Made by a program: the position numbers and the translations under genes
The notes under the pieces: model-generated
Told to the model about the DNA's origin: nothing
Seen by the model: the letters and a program-made list of their open reading frames with translations, nothing else
The model's database searches: none
NCBI RefSeq assembly: GCF_918698085.1
Contig: NZ_CAKKLP010000010.1
Coordinates: 1 to 64,000, forward strand
Source: Chryseobacterium sp. Bi04
GTDB lineage: Bacteria > Bacteroidota > Bacteroidia > Flavobacteriales > Weeksellaceae
DNA: 64,000 nucleotides
Reading direction: 5' to 3'
Part shown: piece after piece, positions 53,205-61,518 of the stretch
How positions within the stretch are numbered: the stretch's first letter is position 1
Layout of the letters: each line of letters opens with the position of its first letter

Positions 53205-54605
53205 TTATTTAAGTTCAGTTAAAGGTTTTCCGTTTACGGTTACGTTTTTCAATGTCACATTTTTTAAGAAATCTACTTTATAAGGAATTTCAACTCCATT
53301 CATTTTTGTGTTAATCATCGTGAAATCCGTTACCGGAGAAGTTTCGTAAGCATCAGAAAGAACGGCATATTTCCCGCCTTTTTCTACGGTTAAATTTTCT
53401 ACCCAGATATTTCTGATGATCGGAATATAATTTCCAGGTTTTTCATAATGCATATTGAAGCGTACCGCAGCTTCTTTATAAGCGCCGACTTTTGTGTTGT
53501 AGAAGAATACATTTTCAATGATTCCGCCGCGACTTGAGCTTGTTTTAATCCTTAAGGCTCTGTCAAGGTTTTTACTGTCCATCACATTTCCTATGGCATA
53601 AATATTTTTTGCTCCGCCTGCGATTTCACTTCCGATTACCACACCGCCGTGTCCGTCTTTCATTTCACAGTTTTCGATGATGTGGTTCTCTGCCGGTCTT
53701 CCGATATCTCTGCCGTCTTCATCTCTTCCGGATTTAATGGCGATACAATCATCTCCCGTATCAAAATATGAATCTTTGATCCACACATTTTTACATGCTT
53801 CGGGATCGAAACCATCATTATTAGGACCGTGGCTGATTACTTTTACTCTTTCAATCAAAACATTTTCACACAGCACAGGATTCAAATTCCACATGGGAGA
53901 ATTTTTAACCAAAACATCCGCCATATAGAAATTTTTACTTTTATAAGGCTGAACAAAATTGGGTCTTAAATAATATCCGTCTCCAAAAATTCTTTCTCGG
54001 GCAGGTTTTCTCTGAGCCATATACTCGTGAAGTTTTGCGCGGGCAGGATTTTGTCTTCCCGGACGGGATTCGTTATATCCATATTTTGTTGCACCGCACC
54101 AAAACCACCAATGGTCGTTATCAGAATTCCCATCTAATGTTCCTTTTCCTGTTACGGCAATATTTTCTTCTTCGTAAGCGTAGATTAAAGATGAATAATT
54201 CATACACTCCATGCCTTCCCATCTTGTGAAAACGATAGGGTAGTCATTGCTGTCCTGGCTGAATAAAATAGTAGATCCGTCGCTTAAATGAAGATTAACA
54301 TTGCTTTTTAAATAAATAGCACCGGTTAAAAATATTCCGTTTGGAACGACAACTCTTCCGCCGCCTTCTGCATTACACTTTTCAATGGCTTTTCTAAATG
54401 CTTCCGTATTTTTTGTTTTTCCATCACCAATGGCTCCAAAATCTGTAATAAGATAATCCTTATTTCTGAAATTTGGCTTTACCATTTGTTTTTTAAGTGC
54501 CTCAATTTCCTTTAAAGGCTGTTCTGAGGAAGTCCACGGTTTGTATTGCGCCGAAGCGGGAATTGATATAATGAATGCGAAAAGTATTAAAGCATATTTT
54601 TTCAT
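53205..54605 (-). CDS. GH28 polygalacturonase, canonical active site
   Basis: A secreted 466-aa beta-helix pectin hydrolase with a signal peptide (1-20, IPASAQ). The catalytic motifs are textbook: NND with D264 (GPNNDGFDPEAC), D285-D286 in TGDDCIAIKSGR, H319 in KDGHGGVVIGSE, and R352-I-K354 in ALRIKTS. The N-terminal ITDFGAIGDGKTKNTEAFRKAI and GGGRVVVPNGIF are family standard. Long loops with YYLRPNFVQPY suggest an exo-acting or RG-hydrolase type, but that is inference. It is the first gene of the minus-strand enzyme set and has a CAGGAT-type element upstream. Confidence 0.95.
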   Translation of the reverse strand: MKKYALILFAFIISIPASAQYKPWTSSEQPLKEIEALKKQMVKPNFRNKDYLITDFGAIGDGKTKNTEAFRKAIEKCNAEGGGRVVVPNGIFLTGAIYLKSNVNLHLSDGSTILFSQDSNDYPIVFTRWEGMECMNYSSLIYAYEEENIAVTGKGTLDGNSDNDHWWFWCGATKYGYNESRPGRQNPARAKLHEYMAQRKPARERIFGDGYYLRPNFVQPYKSKNFYMADVLVKNSPMWNLNPVLCENVLIERVKVISHGPNNDGFDPEACKNVWIKDSYFDTGDDCIAIKSGRDEDGRDIGRPAENHIIENCEMKDGHGGVVIGSEIAGGAKNIYAIGNVMDSKNLDRALRIKTSSSRGGIIENVFFYNTKVGAYKEAAVRFNMHYEKPGNYIPIIRNIWVENLTVEKGGKYAVLSDAYETSPVTDFTMINTKMNGVEIPYKVDFLKNVTLKNVTVNGKPLTELK

Positions 54606-54665
54606 AATGTTAGAGAAATATTAATTTAAGAAAGCGCATCAATAGTAAGAATCTCTTTCTTTATC

Positions 54666-54711
54666 GCAATCTAAAATAATTATGGTTAAAAATTATCCTG
54701 CACTGTCGGTG
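54666..54711 (-). promoter_or_regulatory. CAGGAT-type element before the second GH28
   Basis: Minus strand: ACCGACAGTGCAGGATAATT, with CAGGAT at 54695-54700. At 27 bp lies TAGATTGC (54666-54673), a poor -7 box; TATTTTAG five bp nearer is a better one. The element itself is strong, the -7 assignment uncertain. Confidence 0.55.
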
Positions 54712-55064
54712 TTAAATTTTTTAATTGCTTCCGGGAATATTTTATAATAGAAGGTGACATCATATTTCTAATTGAAAAAAGAGTTTGAAAGGTTTTTGTG
54801 TGCCATTATGAGAGAAGCCTTAAAGACGGGAATAGTGTTGTAGTGATGACAAAAGATAATAACCACGACAAATCCCTTGAGCTATTGCACCAGCTTCTTC
54901 CTGATCAGTTTGAACGAATCCATAAATCCTATTTAGTTAACTTCCTGCAGGTGGATAAGGTGCTTGTCAATATAGGTACCCGTTACAGTGTACTGCTTAA
55001 AACGGGTGAAGTATTGCCTGTAGGCCGCTCCAAGTATAAAGAACTCAAGAATAAGATGATCTGA
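54690..55064 (+). pseudogene. Decayed LytTR DNA-binding domain fragment
   Basis: The reading frame from a GTG at 54798 encodes the C-terminal two thirds of a LytTR domain: VVVMTKDNNHDKSLELL, LLPDQFERIHKSYLVNF and LLKTGEVLPVGRSKYKEL. The frame continues upstream as EGDIIFLIEKRV, the start of a LytTR domain, then hits TGA at 54786-54788. So the domain is interrupted, and no response-regulator receiver domain is present. It is probably a remnant of a LytTR response regulator. An alternative is a functional short protein started at the GTG, but it would lack the first strands of the fold. Confidence 0.7.
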
Positions 55065-55212
55065 TTTTTGATAGAGTAAGTGGTTTATTTGTACTTTTTT
55101 GTATTTTAGCAGACGCCCGGGAAACGGATGATTTTCACTGATCAATGAATGAGTATAAGATGTTTTTCAGGATAAAAAAAACTAAAAAATAACCCAAAGA
55201 TTGTATCAAACC

Positions 55213-55464
55213 ATGGAAAAAGAAATATCAGAGTTAACCGATCAGGAACTATTAGAAAAAATAAAAAAGAAAAAGTCTAACGATATTACTAATGCGGTCA
55301 TCCTGGGATTTCTGATTGGTATTGCCGCCTATAGCACTGTAAAGCATGGTTTAGTACTTTTTACTTTTCTTCCTTTACTTTTTGCTGTTTTTGCAGCCAA
55401 CAAATGGAGGAAAGATAAGAAAGCATTAGAAGAAGAATTTAAATCAAGAAATCTGACCAAGTAA
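55213..55464 (+). CDS. Small membrane protein, unknown function
   Basis: An 83-aa protein: a charged N-terminal helix (KEISELTDQELLEKIKKKK), a hydrophobic segment (about 24-60, possibly two close helices, AVILGFLIGIAAYSTV and LVLFTFLPLLFAVFAA), and a charged tail. A TTG 12 nt upstream is possible, but the ATG at 55213 gives the natural start. I do not recognise the family. It precedes another hypothetical gene by 40 nt. Confidence 0.65.
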   Translation: MEKEISELTDQELLEKIKKKKSNDITNAVILGFLIGIAAYSTVKHGLVLFTFLPLLFAVFAANKWRKDKKALEEEFKSRNLTK

Positions 55465-55504
55465 TAATTTTAATATCCAAACATTACCATTAAAAAATAA
55501 TCCT

Positions 55505-56047
55505 ATGCATATAAAACCATTCACCCTCATTTTAACTCTACTTTTTCAATTCATGAGCTTAACTGCATTTTCACAGAAAGCTGAAGGCTTACATTCTTTA
55601 TTGGATAAAAATTCTGAATTTATTTTCCCGCAAACCACCGACAAAGTTTCTAAAGCACTTCACGCAGAAACGGTTTTCTATGGAGATGCCAATGATGAAA
55701 AATATGCTAAGTGGCTTACTCAATCAGGATTGGAACTATATTGCAGCCTCGGACAAAATGATGTAATCAACGAAATGTTTTTTGATATTCCGGATGATAA
55801 AGTGATCATTGTAGAAGGCCTGCCTTTTGGTCTTGCTATGAACAAAACGACATTACAGGAAAGCAAAATCAAATTCAGTAAATATGATGCTAAGGTTCAA
55901 AAGCTTGGAGAAGACAGCTCATTCTCGGGCGGCTCAAAACTGATTTTCAAAAAAGGGAAATACTATACAACATTGTTTTTTGACGATAAGAATCTTCTGA
56001 AATTTATAGGTCTTACCACAGAACTTGTTGATCCGGCTGCCGGTTAA
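55505..56047 (+). CDS. Secreted hypothetical protein
   Basis: A 180-aa protein with a signal peptide (1-24, LTAFSQ). The mature part has alternating beta-like stretches (ETVFYGDANDEKYAKWL, KVIIVEGLPFGLAMNKTTL, YYTTLFFDDKNLLKFIGL). It resembles small secreted proteins of unknown function in flavobacteria. No motif is recognised. A bidirectional terminator follows at 56095-56130. Confidence 0.65.
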   Translation: MHIKPFTLILTLLFQFMSLTAFSQKAEGLHSLLDKNSEFIFPQTTDKVSKALHAETVFYGDANDEKYAKWLTQSGLELYCSLGQNDVINEMFFDIPDDKVIIVEGLPFGLAMNKTTLQESKIKFSKYDAKVQKLGEDSSFSGGSKLIFKKGKYYTTLFFDDKNLLKFIGLTTELVDPAAG

Positions 56048-56094
56048 CAGGTATTCCTGTTTCAAAATAATACTCGGTTTTCCAGGTAGATAAA

Positions 56095-56130
56095 AGCAAA
56101 ACCTTCAGATTAATTCTGAAGGTTCTTTTG
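56095..56130. terminator. Bidirectional terminator
   Basis: Perfect 10-bp arms AACCTTCAGA (56100-56109) and TCTGAAGGTT (56115-56124), loop TTAAT, flanked by AAAAGCA on the left and CTTTTGTTTC on the right. It serves the convergent genes ending at 56047 and 56165. Confidence 0.88.
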
Positions 56131-56164
56131 TTTCTCACTATTAAATTCAGTGGTGCTGTTCCTG

Positions 56165-57901
56165 TTAATATAACTTTTCATAGAACAGTTCAAGGCTAAT
56201 GTTTCCATCATTTATTACGGAATTATCATTCATATGAAATCTTATACCAAGATGATTAAAGTCTACAAATTCATTGTTTTTAAAGGTGTGGAAAATTTTG
56301 CTTCCGGCTGCTAATCCTATATTAGAAATAACATCACTGTTTGTATTCATTCCGTCACCAAAAGTTAATATTCCAGATGATCCTGTAGAAGAAGTAATTG
56401 TTTTATTGACCTGGATGGTAAGGCCAAGCAATTTTGTGTCTTTTCCAATATATGCTCCTTCTGATTGTAAATAAAACCAGGTTTCAGTTCCGCTAAGGTT
56501 TCCTGTTATATTTGCTGATTTTCTGGTATAGGATGAAATTCTGCCATACTGATTAATGGTATTGGATGCGATTTTTGGAAATAAAGACTCATCCGTTATC
56601 TGGAGTACTTTATTATACCGCCAGTCACTGTCTCCATCAATTCCTTTACCTAACGATGCTTTATAAACTGAATCTAATATTAAAAAAGCACACCTTGAAC
56701 TGGTGCCATAGATGTCAGCATTTCCAGATTTATTCAAAGATGCCGGATTGCTTACTCTTATTGCTTCTTGTTCGCCGATTCCATTATTCTCAAGCATTAA
56801 TAACTCTCCGATACCCGGATGAAGCCCTTGGTTATTCTCTCCTGAATGAGGGGCAATAAAAGTAATATTATAAACATACGATCCTACCCAGAAACCACTT
56901 CTATTGGCAGCTTCTGCTCCACATGATATAAACGTTAAAGTATGGGCTCTTGACTGATCGCCACCTTCAATGACATAGCCATTATCATTTGACCCATCAC
57001 AGGCACAGGAGATAAAAGCAGAATATACCGTCCCTTTGATGTGCCATCTTCCTCCTCCTACATAGCAGCTTCTGAAATTAAGAGAAGTATTGGTTTGCCC
57101 TGTATATATTCCTGTTCCGCCATTTTGTACAGTGGTTACTCTTGATATATCTCCCTGAAAAGCACATAATATTCCTGTATCCCGCCCCAATTTCAAACAA
57201 TTTCCCCCTAAAACTTTATTTCTAAATTTCAGATTGTTTATTTCAAAATCATATCCTTTAAATATTTCCAATAAATAATCTGTTGAACCTGTAGCTTCTC
57301 TGCATACAAAATTGATGTTTTTTAGGGTTAAATCTCTAAAGCCATTAATAACAAGACCAATATCATCGGGCTTTGTAAACTCTATGTATCCACAATTAAA
57401 ATTAACACCCTGTAAAGAATATGGAGATTGAACTCCCTCAATGGTAATCCCTATTAAATCGGAAACTTCAACTTTTTTATTAAATGATAAAGGTTTTGAA
57501 AACCTGAGGGTTCCTCCTTTGAGTGTTTTAAGAGTATCTATAGCTTTTTCAAACTTTGCAGCATCATCTTTTTCATTAAAACTGTCATATACATCATCCA
57601 TTTCGTCTAAAAATATAGTGTTGTTGACTGTAAATGATGTTTTTACATAGGTATTCTGATCAAATATTTTATAGATATTATCGTCAATAGGAAAATTATA
57701 GACAGAATTGTCGAATAGTCTGTAATTTACGTTTTCACCTGTTTTTTTATCAATTCGTTTTATGATATCCGAAGCTACAGATGATTGACTGTCATTATAT
57801 AAGCTTTCACATGGAGTACACGTATTATTTAAAGAGTTATCCTGAATACTCTCTGAAGCCGGTACTGTTTTGTCCTGGTTTTGAAGATTGCTGTTGTTCA
57901 T
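56165..57901 (-). CDS. Right-handed beta-helix protein without signal peptide (pectate-lyase-superfamily-like)
   Basis: A 578-aa protein. The ATG at 57901 (MNNSNLQNQD) is preferred; a 12-residue upstream extension is unlikely. It has a low-complexity N-terminus with a CxxC pair (NTCTPCESLYND). A segment reminiscent of phage/tail-spike beta-helix starts (DAAKFEKAIDTLKTLKGGTLRF) follows, then helix coils (GITIEGV, LTLKNINF, GNCLKLGRDTG, HTLTFISCGAEAANRSG). The C-terminal 130 residues may form a separate beta-sandwich. No signal peptide is seen, which is odd for a glycan-cleaving beta-helix. It could be exported by another route, be phage-derived, or act on an internal substrate. Confidence 0.6.
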   Translation of the reverse strand: MNNSNLQNQDKTVPASESIQDNSLNNTCTPCESLYNDSQSSVASDIIKRIDKKTGENVNYRLFDNSVYNFPIDDNIYKIFDQNTYVKTSFTVNNTIFLDEMDDVYDSFNEKDDAAKFEKAIDTLKTLKGGTLRFSKPLSFNKKVEVSDLIGITIEGVQSPYSLQGVNFNCGYIEFTKPDDIGLVINGFRDLTLKNINFVCREATGSTDYLLEIFKGYDFEINNLKFRNKVLGGNCLKLGRDTGILCAFQGDISRVTTVQNGGTGIYTGQTNTSLNFRSCYVGGGRWHIKGTVYSAFISCACDGSNDNGYVIEGGDQSRAHTLTFISCGAEAANRSGFWVGSYVYNITFIAPHSGENNQGLHPGIGELLMLENNGIGEQEAIRVSNPASLNKSGNADIYGTSSRCAFLILDSVYKASLGKGIDGDSDWRYNKVLQITDESLFPKIASNTINQYGRISSYTRKSANITGNLSGTETWFYLQSEGAYIGKDTKLLGLTIQVNKTITSSTGSSGILTFGDGMNTNSDVISNIGLAAGSKIFHTFKNNEFVDFNHLGIRFHMNDNSVINDGNISLELFYEKLY

Positions 57902-58163
57902 TTTTATTTCTTTATAGTAAAAGTAGATCAGCAACACGACAAAAGGAGTCGTATTAAAATATTATTTTTTTAACAGTTACAATGAGTAAGTATAGTCTTA
58001 ACTCCTGGCATGCTTATTATACTTAATAACATTTTTATGAGAGTAGAGGCTTCTTTTTATTAAAGAGAGCAAAGAGGTTTTCAAATTCACGGATTACGTT
58101 ATTTGATTCCTTCTTTGCTCCCTTAAATATTAAATTAATTTCTTCTTTGAAATACACTCTCTC

Positions 58164-59618
58164 CTAGTTACGCAAAAATTGTCCTATTCCCACAGAATCG
58201 AAAGTAAAAACAGACTTGTTTTCAGACTTATCTATTTTACTGCTGATGGTTAATGCCCATAAAACTAATTCTTTACAGAAATTTTGATCTTCTATGTTTA
58301 GTTCTGAAGCATTTTCTTCAATAAGGGTTACTAATGGCTTTATACTGTTTAGTTTAGCATAGAATTCTTCATCCGTATCATTGTAGTTGAGCTCAAGATG
58401 ATTTTTATTGAACCATCTGATAAGATCTGTGTATGGTGTTTTTATATCTTCTTTTTCCAGTTTAGGGATCCGTGGGAATATACTTTCAAACTGTCTCATC
58501 ACCGCTTTGTCAATTAATATTTTTGCTACATAATCTGCTCCTTCCTGCTCACCTTCATACACCAGCTCAATTTTCCCAGTGATGGATGGAATAATAGACA
58601 TAAAATCGAGCAAACGTACTGTAGTTTTCTCTGTATCTGATTCAATCAGGCGTAATTTTGCTGCAGCCACCAGATTCTCCATAGCACTGATGGTCAGACG
58701 CGCACTTACTCCGCTTTTGGCATCCACATATTCACTGTCACGGGCTGCAAAAGCAACTTCCTCCAAAAGATCTTTTGCCAAACTGCTGATTTGTATCTGC
58801 GACTGATCCTCAGGAGAAATCATGGCTTCCTGCTCTGTGATCTGTCTGGCCAGTGCGATTGTTTTGGGATAATGGGTGAAAATTTGTGATCCTATTCTGT
58901 CTTTAAGCGGCGTAACAATACTACCACGGTTCGTATAATCCTCCGGATTCGCCGTAAAGACAAATTGAATATCTAACGGCATTCTCAATTGAAATCCACG
59001 GATCTGAACATCTCCTTCCTGTAAAATATTAAATAAGGAAACCTGAATTCTTGCCTGTAAATCAGGAAGCTCATTAAGGACAAATATGGAACGGTTTGCG
59101 CGGGGAATCATTCCGTAATGCAGCACTCTTTCATCAGAATAAGGTAGTTTTAAGGTGGCTGCTTTAATGGGATCTATATCACCGATTAAATCGGCAACAT
59201 TCACATCGGGAGTCGCCAGTTTTTCGAAAAAACGGTTAGAGCGGTGTACCCACGAAATAGGAGTTTCATCACCTAATTCTGCAATAAGGTCCCTGGCGAA
59301 TTTTGAGATAGGATGATACGGGCTGTCATTGATCTCAGATCCTTTTACAATCGGCATATATTCGTCAAGAAGGCTCACCATGCTTCTTGCAATTCTTGTT
59401 TTTGCCTGTCCGCGGAGCCCCAGCAGGTTAATATGATGACCGGCAAGAATAGCTTTTTTCAGCTGGGGAATCACAGTGTCTTCATAGCCCCAAAGACCTT
59501 CAAATACAGGTTCTTTAGCTTTAATTTTTGCAATCAGGTTAGCCTGAATTTCTTCATTAATCGTTTTATCAGTATATCCTGATTTTTTTAATTCTTTAAA
59601 TGTGATATCGTTTTTCAT
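58164..59618 (-). CDS. MoxR/magnesium-chelatase-like AAA+ ATPase
   Basis: A 484-aa cytoplasmic ATPase. Walker A is GLRGQAKT at 67-74, a GxxGxxKT variant. Walker B is reduced to FVLNELPDL, with N182-E183 in place of the usual D-E, as in some chelatase-type ATPases. The sensor region HYGMIPRANRSIFVLNE and FVFTANPEDYTNRGSIV, and a C-terminal lid follow. Its partner is the VWA protein encoded 85 nt upstream; such pairs are thought to remodel or insert metals into client proteins. The client is unknown here. Confidence 0.85.
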   Translation of the reverse strand: MKNDITFKELKKSGYTDKTINEEIQANLIAKIKAKEPVFEGLWGYEDTVIPQLKKAILAGHHINLLGLRGQAKTRIARSMVSLLDEYMPIVKGSEINDSPYHPISKFARDLIAELGDETPISWVHRSNRFFEKLATPDVNVADLIGDIDPIKAATLKLPYSDERVLHYGMIPRANRSIFVLNELPDLQARIQVSLFNILQEGDVQIRGFQLRMPLDIQFVFTANPEDYTNRGSIVTPLKDRIGSQIFTHYPKTIALARQITEQEAMISPEDQSQIQISSLAKDLLEEVAFAARDSEYVDAKSGVSARLTISAMENLVAAAKLRLIESDTEKTTVRLLDFMSIIPSITGKIELVYEGEQEGADYVAKILIDKAVMRQFESIFPRIPKLEKEDIKTPYTDLIRWFNKNHLELNYNDTDEEFYAKLNSIKPLVTLIEENASELNIEDQNFCKELVLWALTISSKIDKSENKSVFTFDSVGIGQFLRN

Positions 59619-59703
59619 TTTTTTAGTAATACTATTTATCGGATGAGAATGGAACGCTTTTATCAGTTGGTTTTGATAGTTGGTATTAACCTCTGCCGTC
59701 TGA

Positions 59704-60843
59704 TTATATTCTCTTTATTCTGTTTTTTTCGTAATCTTCAAAAATCATTTGTCCTAAACCTGAAAGGCCTGTAAGAAACGCTTTTCCCTTGTTTTGAGCT
59801 GTAAATGCTTCTACAAATTGACGGAGATATGGATCCTGGGCAATCATAAAGGTGGTAATAGGAATTTTCAGTTTTCGGGCTTGTGCCGCTTTATTGAGAC
59901 ATTGGGAAACAATCTTTTCGTCCAGGCCATAGCTGTTCATATAAAATTCGCCGCTGGGTAGCTGAATGCAACTTGGTTTCCCGTCAGTAATCATAAAAAT
60001 CTGTTTATTGGTATTTCTTTTTCTCCGAAGAATATCCATGGCCAGTTCCAGTCCGGCAACCGTATTGGTATGATAAGGACCGACCTTTAGATAGGGAAGG
60101 TCTTTGATCTTTATCGGCCAGGCTTCATTTCCAAAAACAATAATATCTATAGAGTCTTTAGGATATTTGCGCTTTATTAATTCTACCAATGCCATGGCTA
60201 CTTTTTTGGCTGGCGTAATGCGGTCTTCACCATATAAAACCATGGAGTGGCTGATGTCGATCATCAGTACGGTACTCATTTGTGCTTTATGTTTGGTTTC
60301 CTCTACGATGAGGTCATCTTCCGTTAAGCGGAGGTCTGAAATTCCATTATTGATCTGGGCATTTTTCAGACTTTCCGTTAAATTCAATGTAGCAAGGTCA
60401 TCTCCGTATTGAAAAGAACGGTTTTCACCATCACGTTCATCTCCGGTTCCTGCTTTGGTGGTACGGTGATTTCCGGTTCCGTTTTTTTTCAGTTTCCCAA
60501 AGATTTGGTCCAGGGCATATTCGCGCAATGCCGATTCCAGTTTCGGAGTCAGTATATTTTTTCCTTTGCCTTGTCCTGAATTACCCTCTTCAGGATCTTC
60601 TTCTTTGATGTATCCTCGCTTTTTTAAGTCTTCTTCAAAATCCTGAAGAGAATATTCATCGCTAAAAATATCATATTCTTTATCAAGCATGTCGAGCCAT
60701 TCAAAGGCTTCCTCAATATCGCCGGAAGTGTGGGTAAGTAAATCTTTGAAAACATCAAAGACCCGGTCAAAATGTGATAATTCTTCCGGAACATGTTTAC
60801 TGAACGTAAAACCTCTCTGAGAATTAAAATCTTTATTTGTCAT
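59704..60843 (-). CDS. VWA-domain protein paired with the MoxR-like ATPase
   Basis: A 379-aa cytoplasmic protein. An N-terminal helical part (about 1-125) and a polar linker lead to a von Willebrand A domain (about 188-379). The MIDAS motif is D196-I-S198-H-S200, with TDGKPS further on as the later metal ligand. Such proteins work with a MoxR ATPase (as RavA-ViaA or CoxE-CoxD do). It is the first gene of the pair; an inverted repeat CGTTAC-N8-GTAACG lies 58 bp upstream. Confidence 0.85.
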   Translation of the reverse strand: MTNKDFNSQRGFTFSKHVPEELSHFDRVFDVFKDLLTHTSGDIEEAFEWLDMLDKEYDIFSDEYSLQDFEEDLKKRGYIKEEDPEEGNSGQGKGKNILTPKLESALREYALDQIFGKLKKNGTGNHRTTKAGTGDERDGENRSFQYGDDLATLNLTESLKNAQINNGISDLRLTEDDLIVEETKHKAQMSTVLMIDISHSMVLYGEDRITPAKKVAMALVELIKRKYPKDSIDIIVFGNEAWPIKIKDLPYLKVGPYHTNTVAGLELAMDILRRKRNTNKQIFMITDGKPSCIQLPSGEFYMNSYGLDEKIVSQCLNKAAQARKLKIPITTFMIAQDPYLRQFVEAFTAQNKGKAFLTGLSGLGQMIFEDYEKNRIKRI

Positions 60844-60900
60844 AAATGATGAAGCTGTATTGGATTGCGAATATCTGAGATAGCAATTGAAATGCAGAAT

Positions 60901-60920
60901 CGTTACACAGCTGAGTAACG
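60901..60920. promoter_or_regulatory. Inverted repeat upstream of the VWA gene
   Basis: CGTTAC (60901-60906) and GTAACG (60915-60920) with an 8-bp spacer, 58 bp before the VWA start. CGTTACA occurs again at about 60974. It is a possible regulator site, without other support. Confidence 0.35.
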
Positions 60921-61107
60921 TTTTACTTCATTCGAAATGATCCCCGGATATTCTGTAATTTTATTTTCTTAAACGTTACAAGTTAGGAAATTATCATATC
61001 AAGATTCCTGATGAAAGATAGAAAATACTAATGATAACGATATGAAAACAGAATATAATAGGGTTAAAGTAGGTGGACTTATGACATTCAATAAAAACTA
61101 TTTTTAT

Positions 61108-61518
61108 TTATTCGTGAAACTTTAGACCGTCAAGAGCTTTATCTACCTTTCTACGATCACCATACACAATAATACCTACTAAATCCAGGGTTTCTGCGGG
61201 ATGTTTTGCAATTTCTGCAACATTTTCTTCGCCTGAGCGGGTATCAAAAAGCTGACGGGTATAAATTCCGATCGCTAATTCGCGGTCTCTGGAACGGCGG
61301 AAAGCTCTATGCAGTTTTTCATCAGTGTCTGCTTTATAAATGAGAGTGGGATGCTTGATGAATGGCAGAAATTTTTCATTGTCTGCAGTGATGAACTCCT
61401 GACCATGGGTCTCCGGAAATTCAATAGCAATACTTCCTGCCAGAAAAGAAACAACGTTAAGTTTTTGCCAGGCTAATAAATCGTCCTTAATGACGATGGC
61501 TACTTTTTTATCGTACAT
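61108..61518 (-). CDS. DUF2000-family protein
   Basis: A 136-aa cytoplasmic protein. The start MYDKKVAIVIKDDLLAWQKLN and the middle AWQKLNVVSFLAGSIA with the C-terminal LDLVGIIVYGDRRKVDKAL match the DUF2000 (peptidyl-tRNA-hydrolase-like) pattern as I recall it. The ATG at 61518 overlaps the stop of the MarR-GNAT gene by one base (TAATG), which marks translational coupling; the longer frame from 61557 lies inside that gene and is rejected. Its function is unknown. Confidence 0.8.
   Translation of the reverse strand: MYDKKVAIVIKDDLLAWQKLNVVSFLAGSIAIEFPETHGQEFITADNEKFLPFIKHPTLIYKADTDEKLHRAFRRSRDRELAIGIYTRQLFDTRSGEENVAEIAKHPAETLDLVGIIVYGDRRKVDKALDGLKFHE

Noticed and set aside
17212..54605. Type IX secretion C-terminal domains on the secreted enzymes
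   Set aside because: I looked for the usual C-terminal sorting domain at the ends of the GH, CE and PL proteins and saw none; periplasmic or lipoprotein placement is more likely.
58067..58120. GAGCAAAGA / TCTTTGCTC inverted repeat after the MoxR-like gene
   Set aside because: The 36-nt loop and lack of a T-run make it weak as a terminator; it may be a repeat remnant, but only one copy was noticed.
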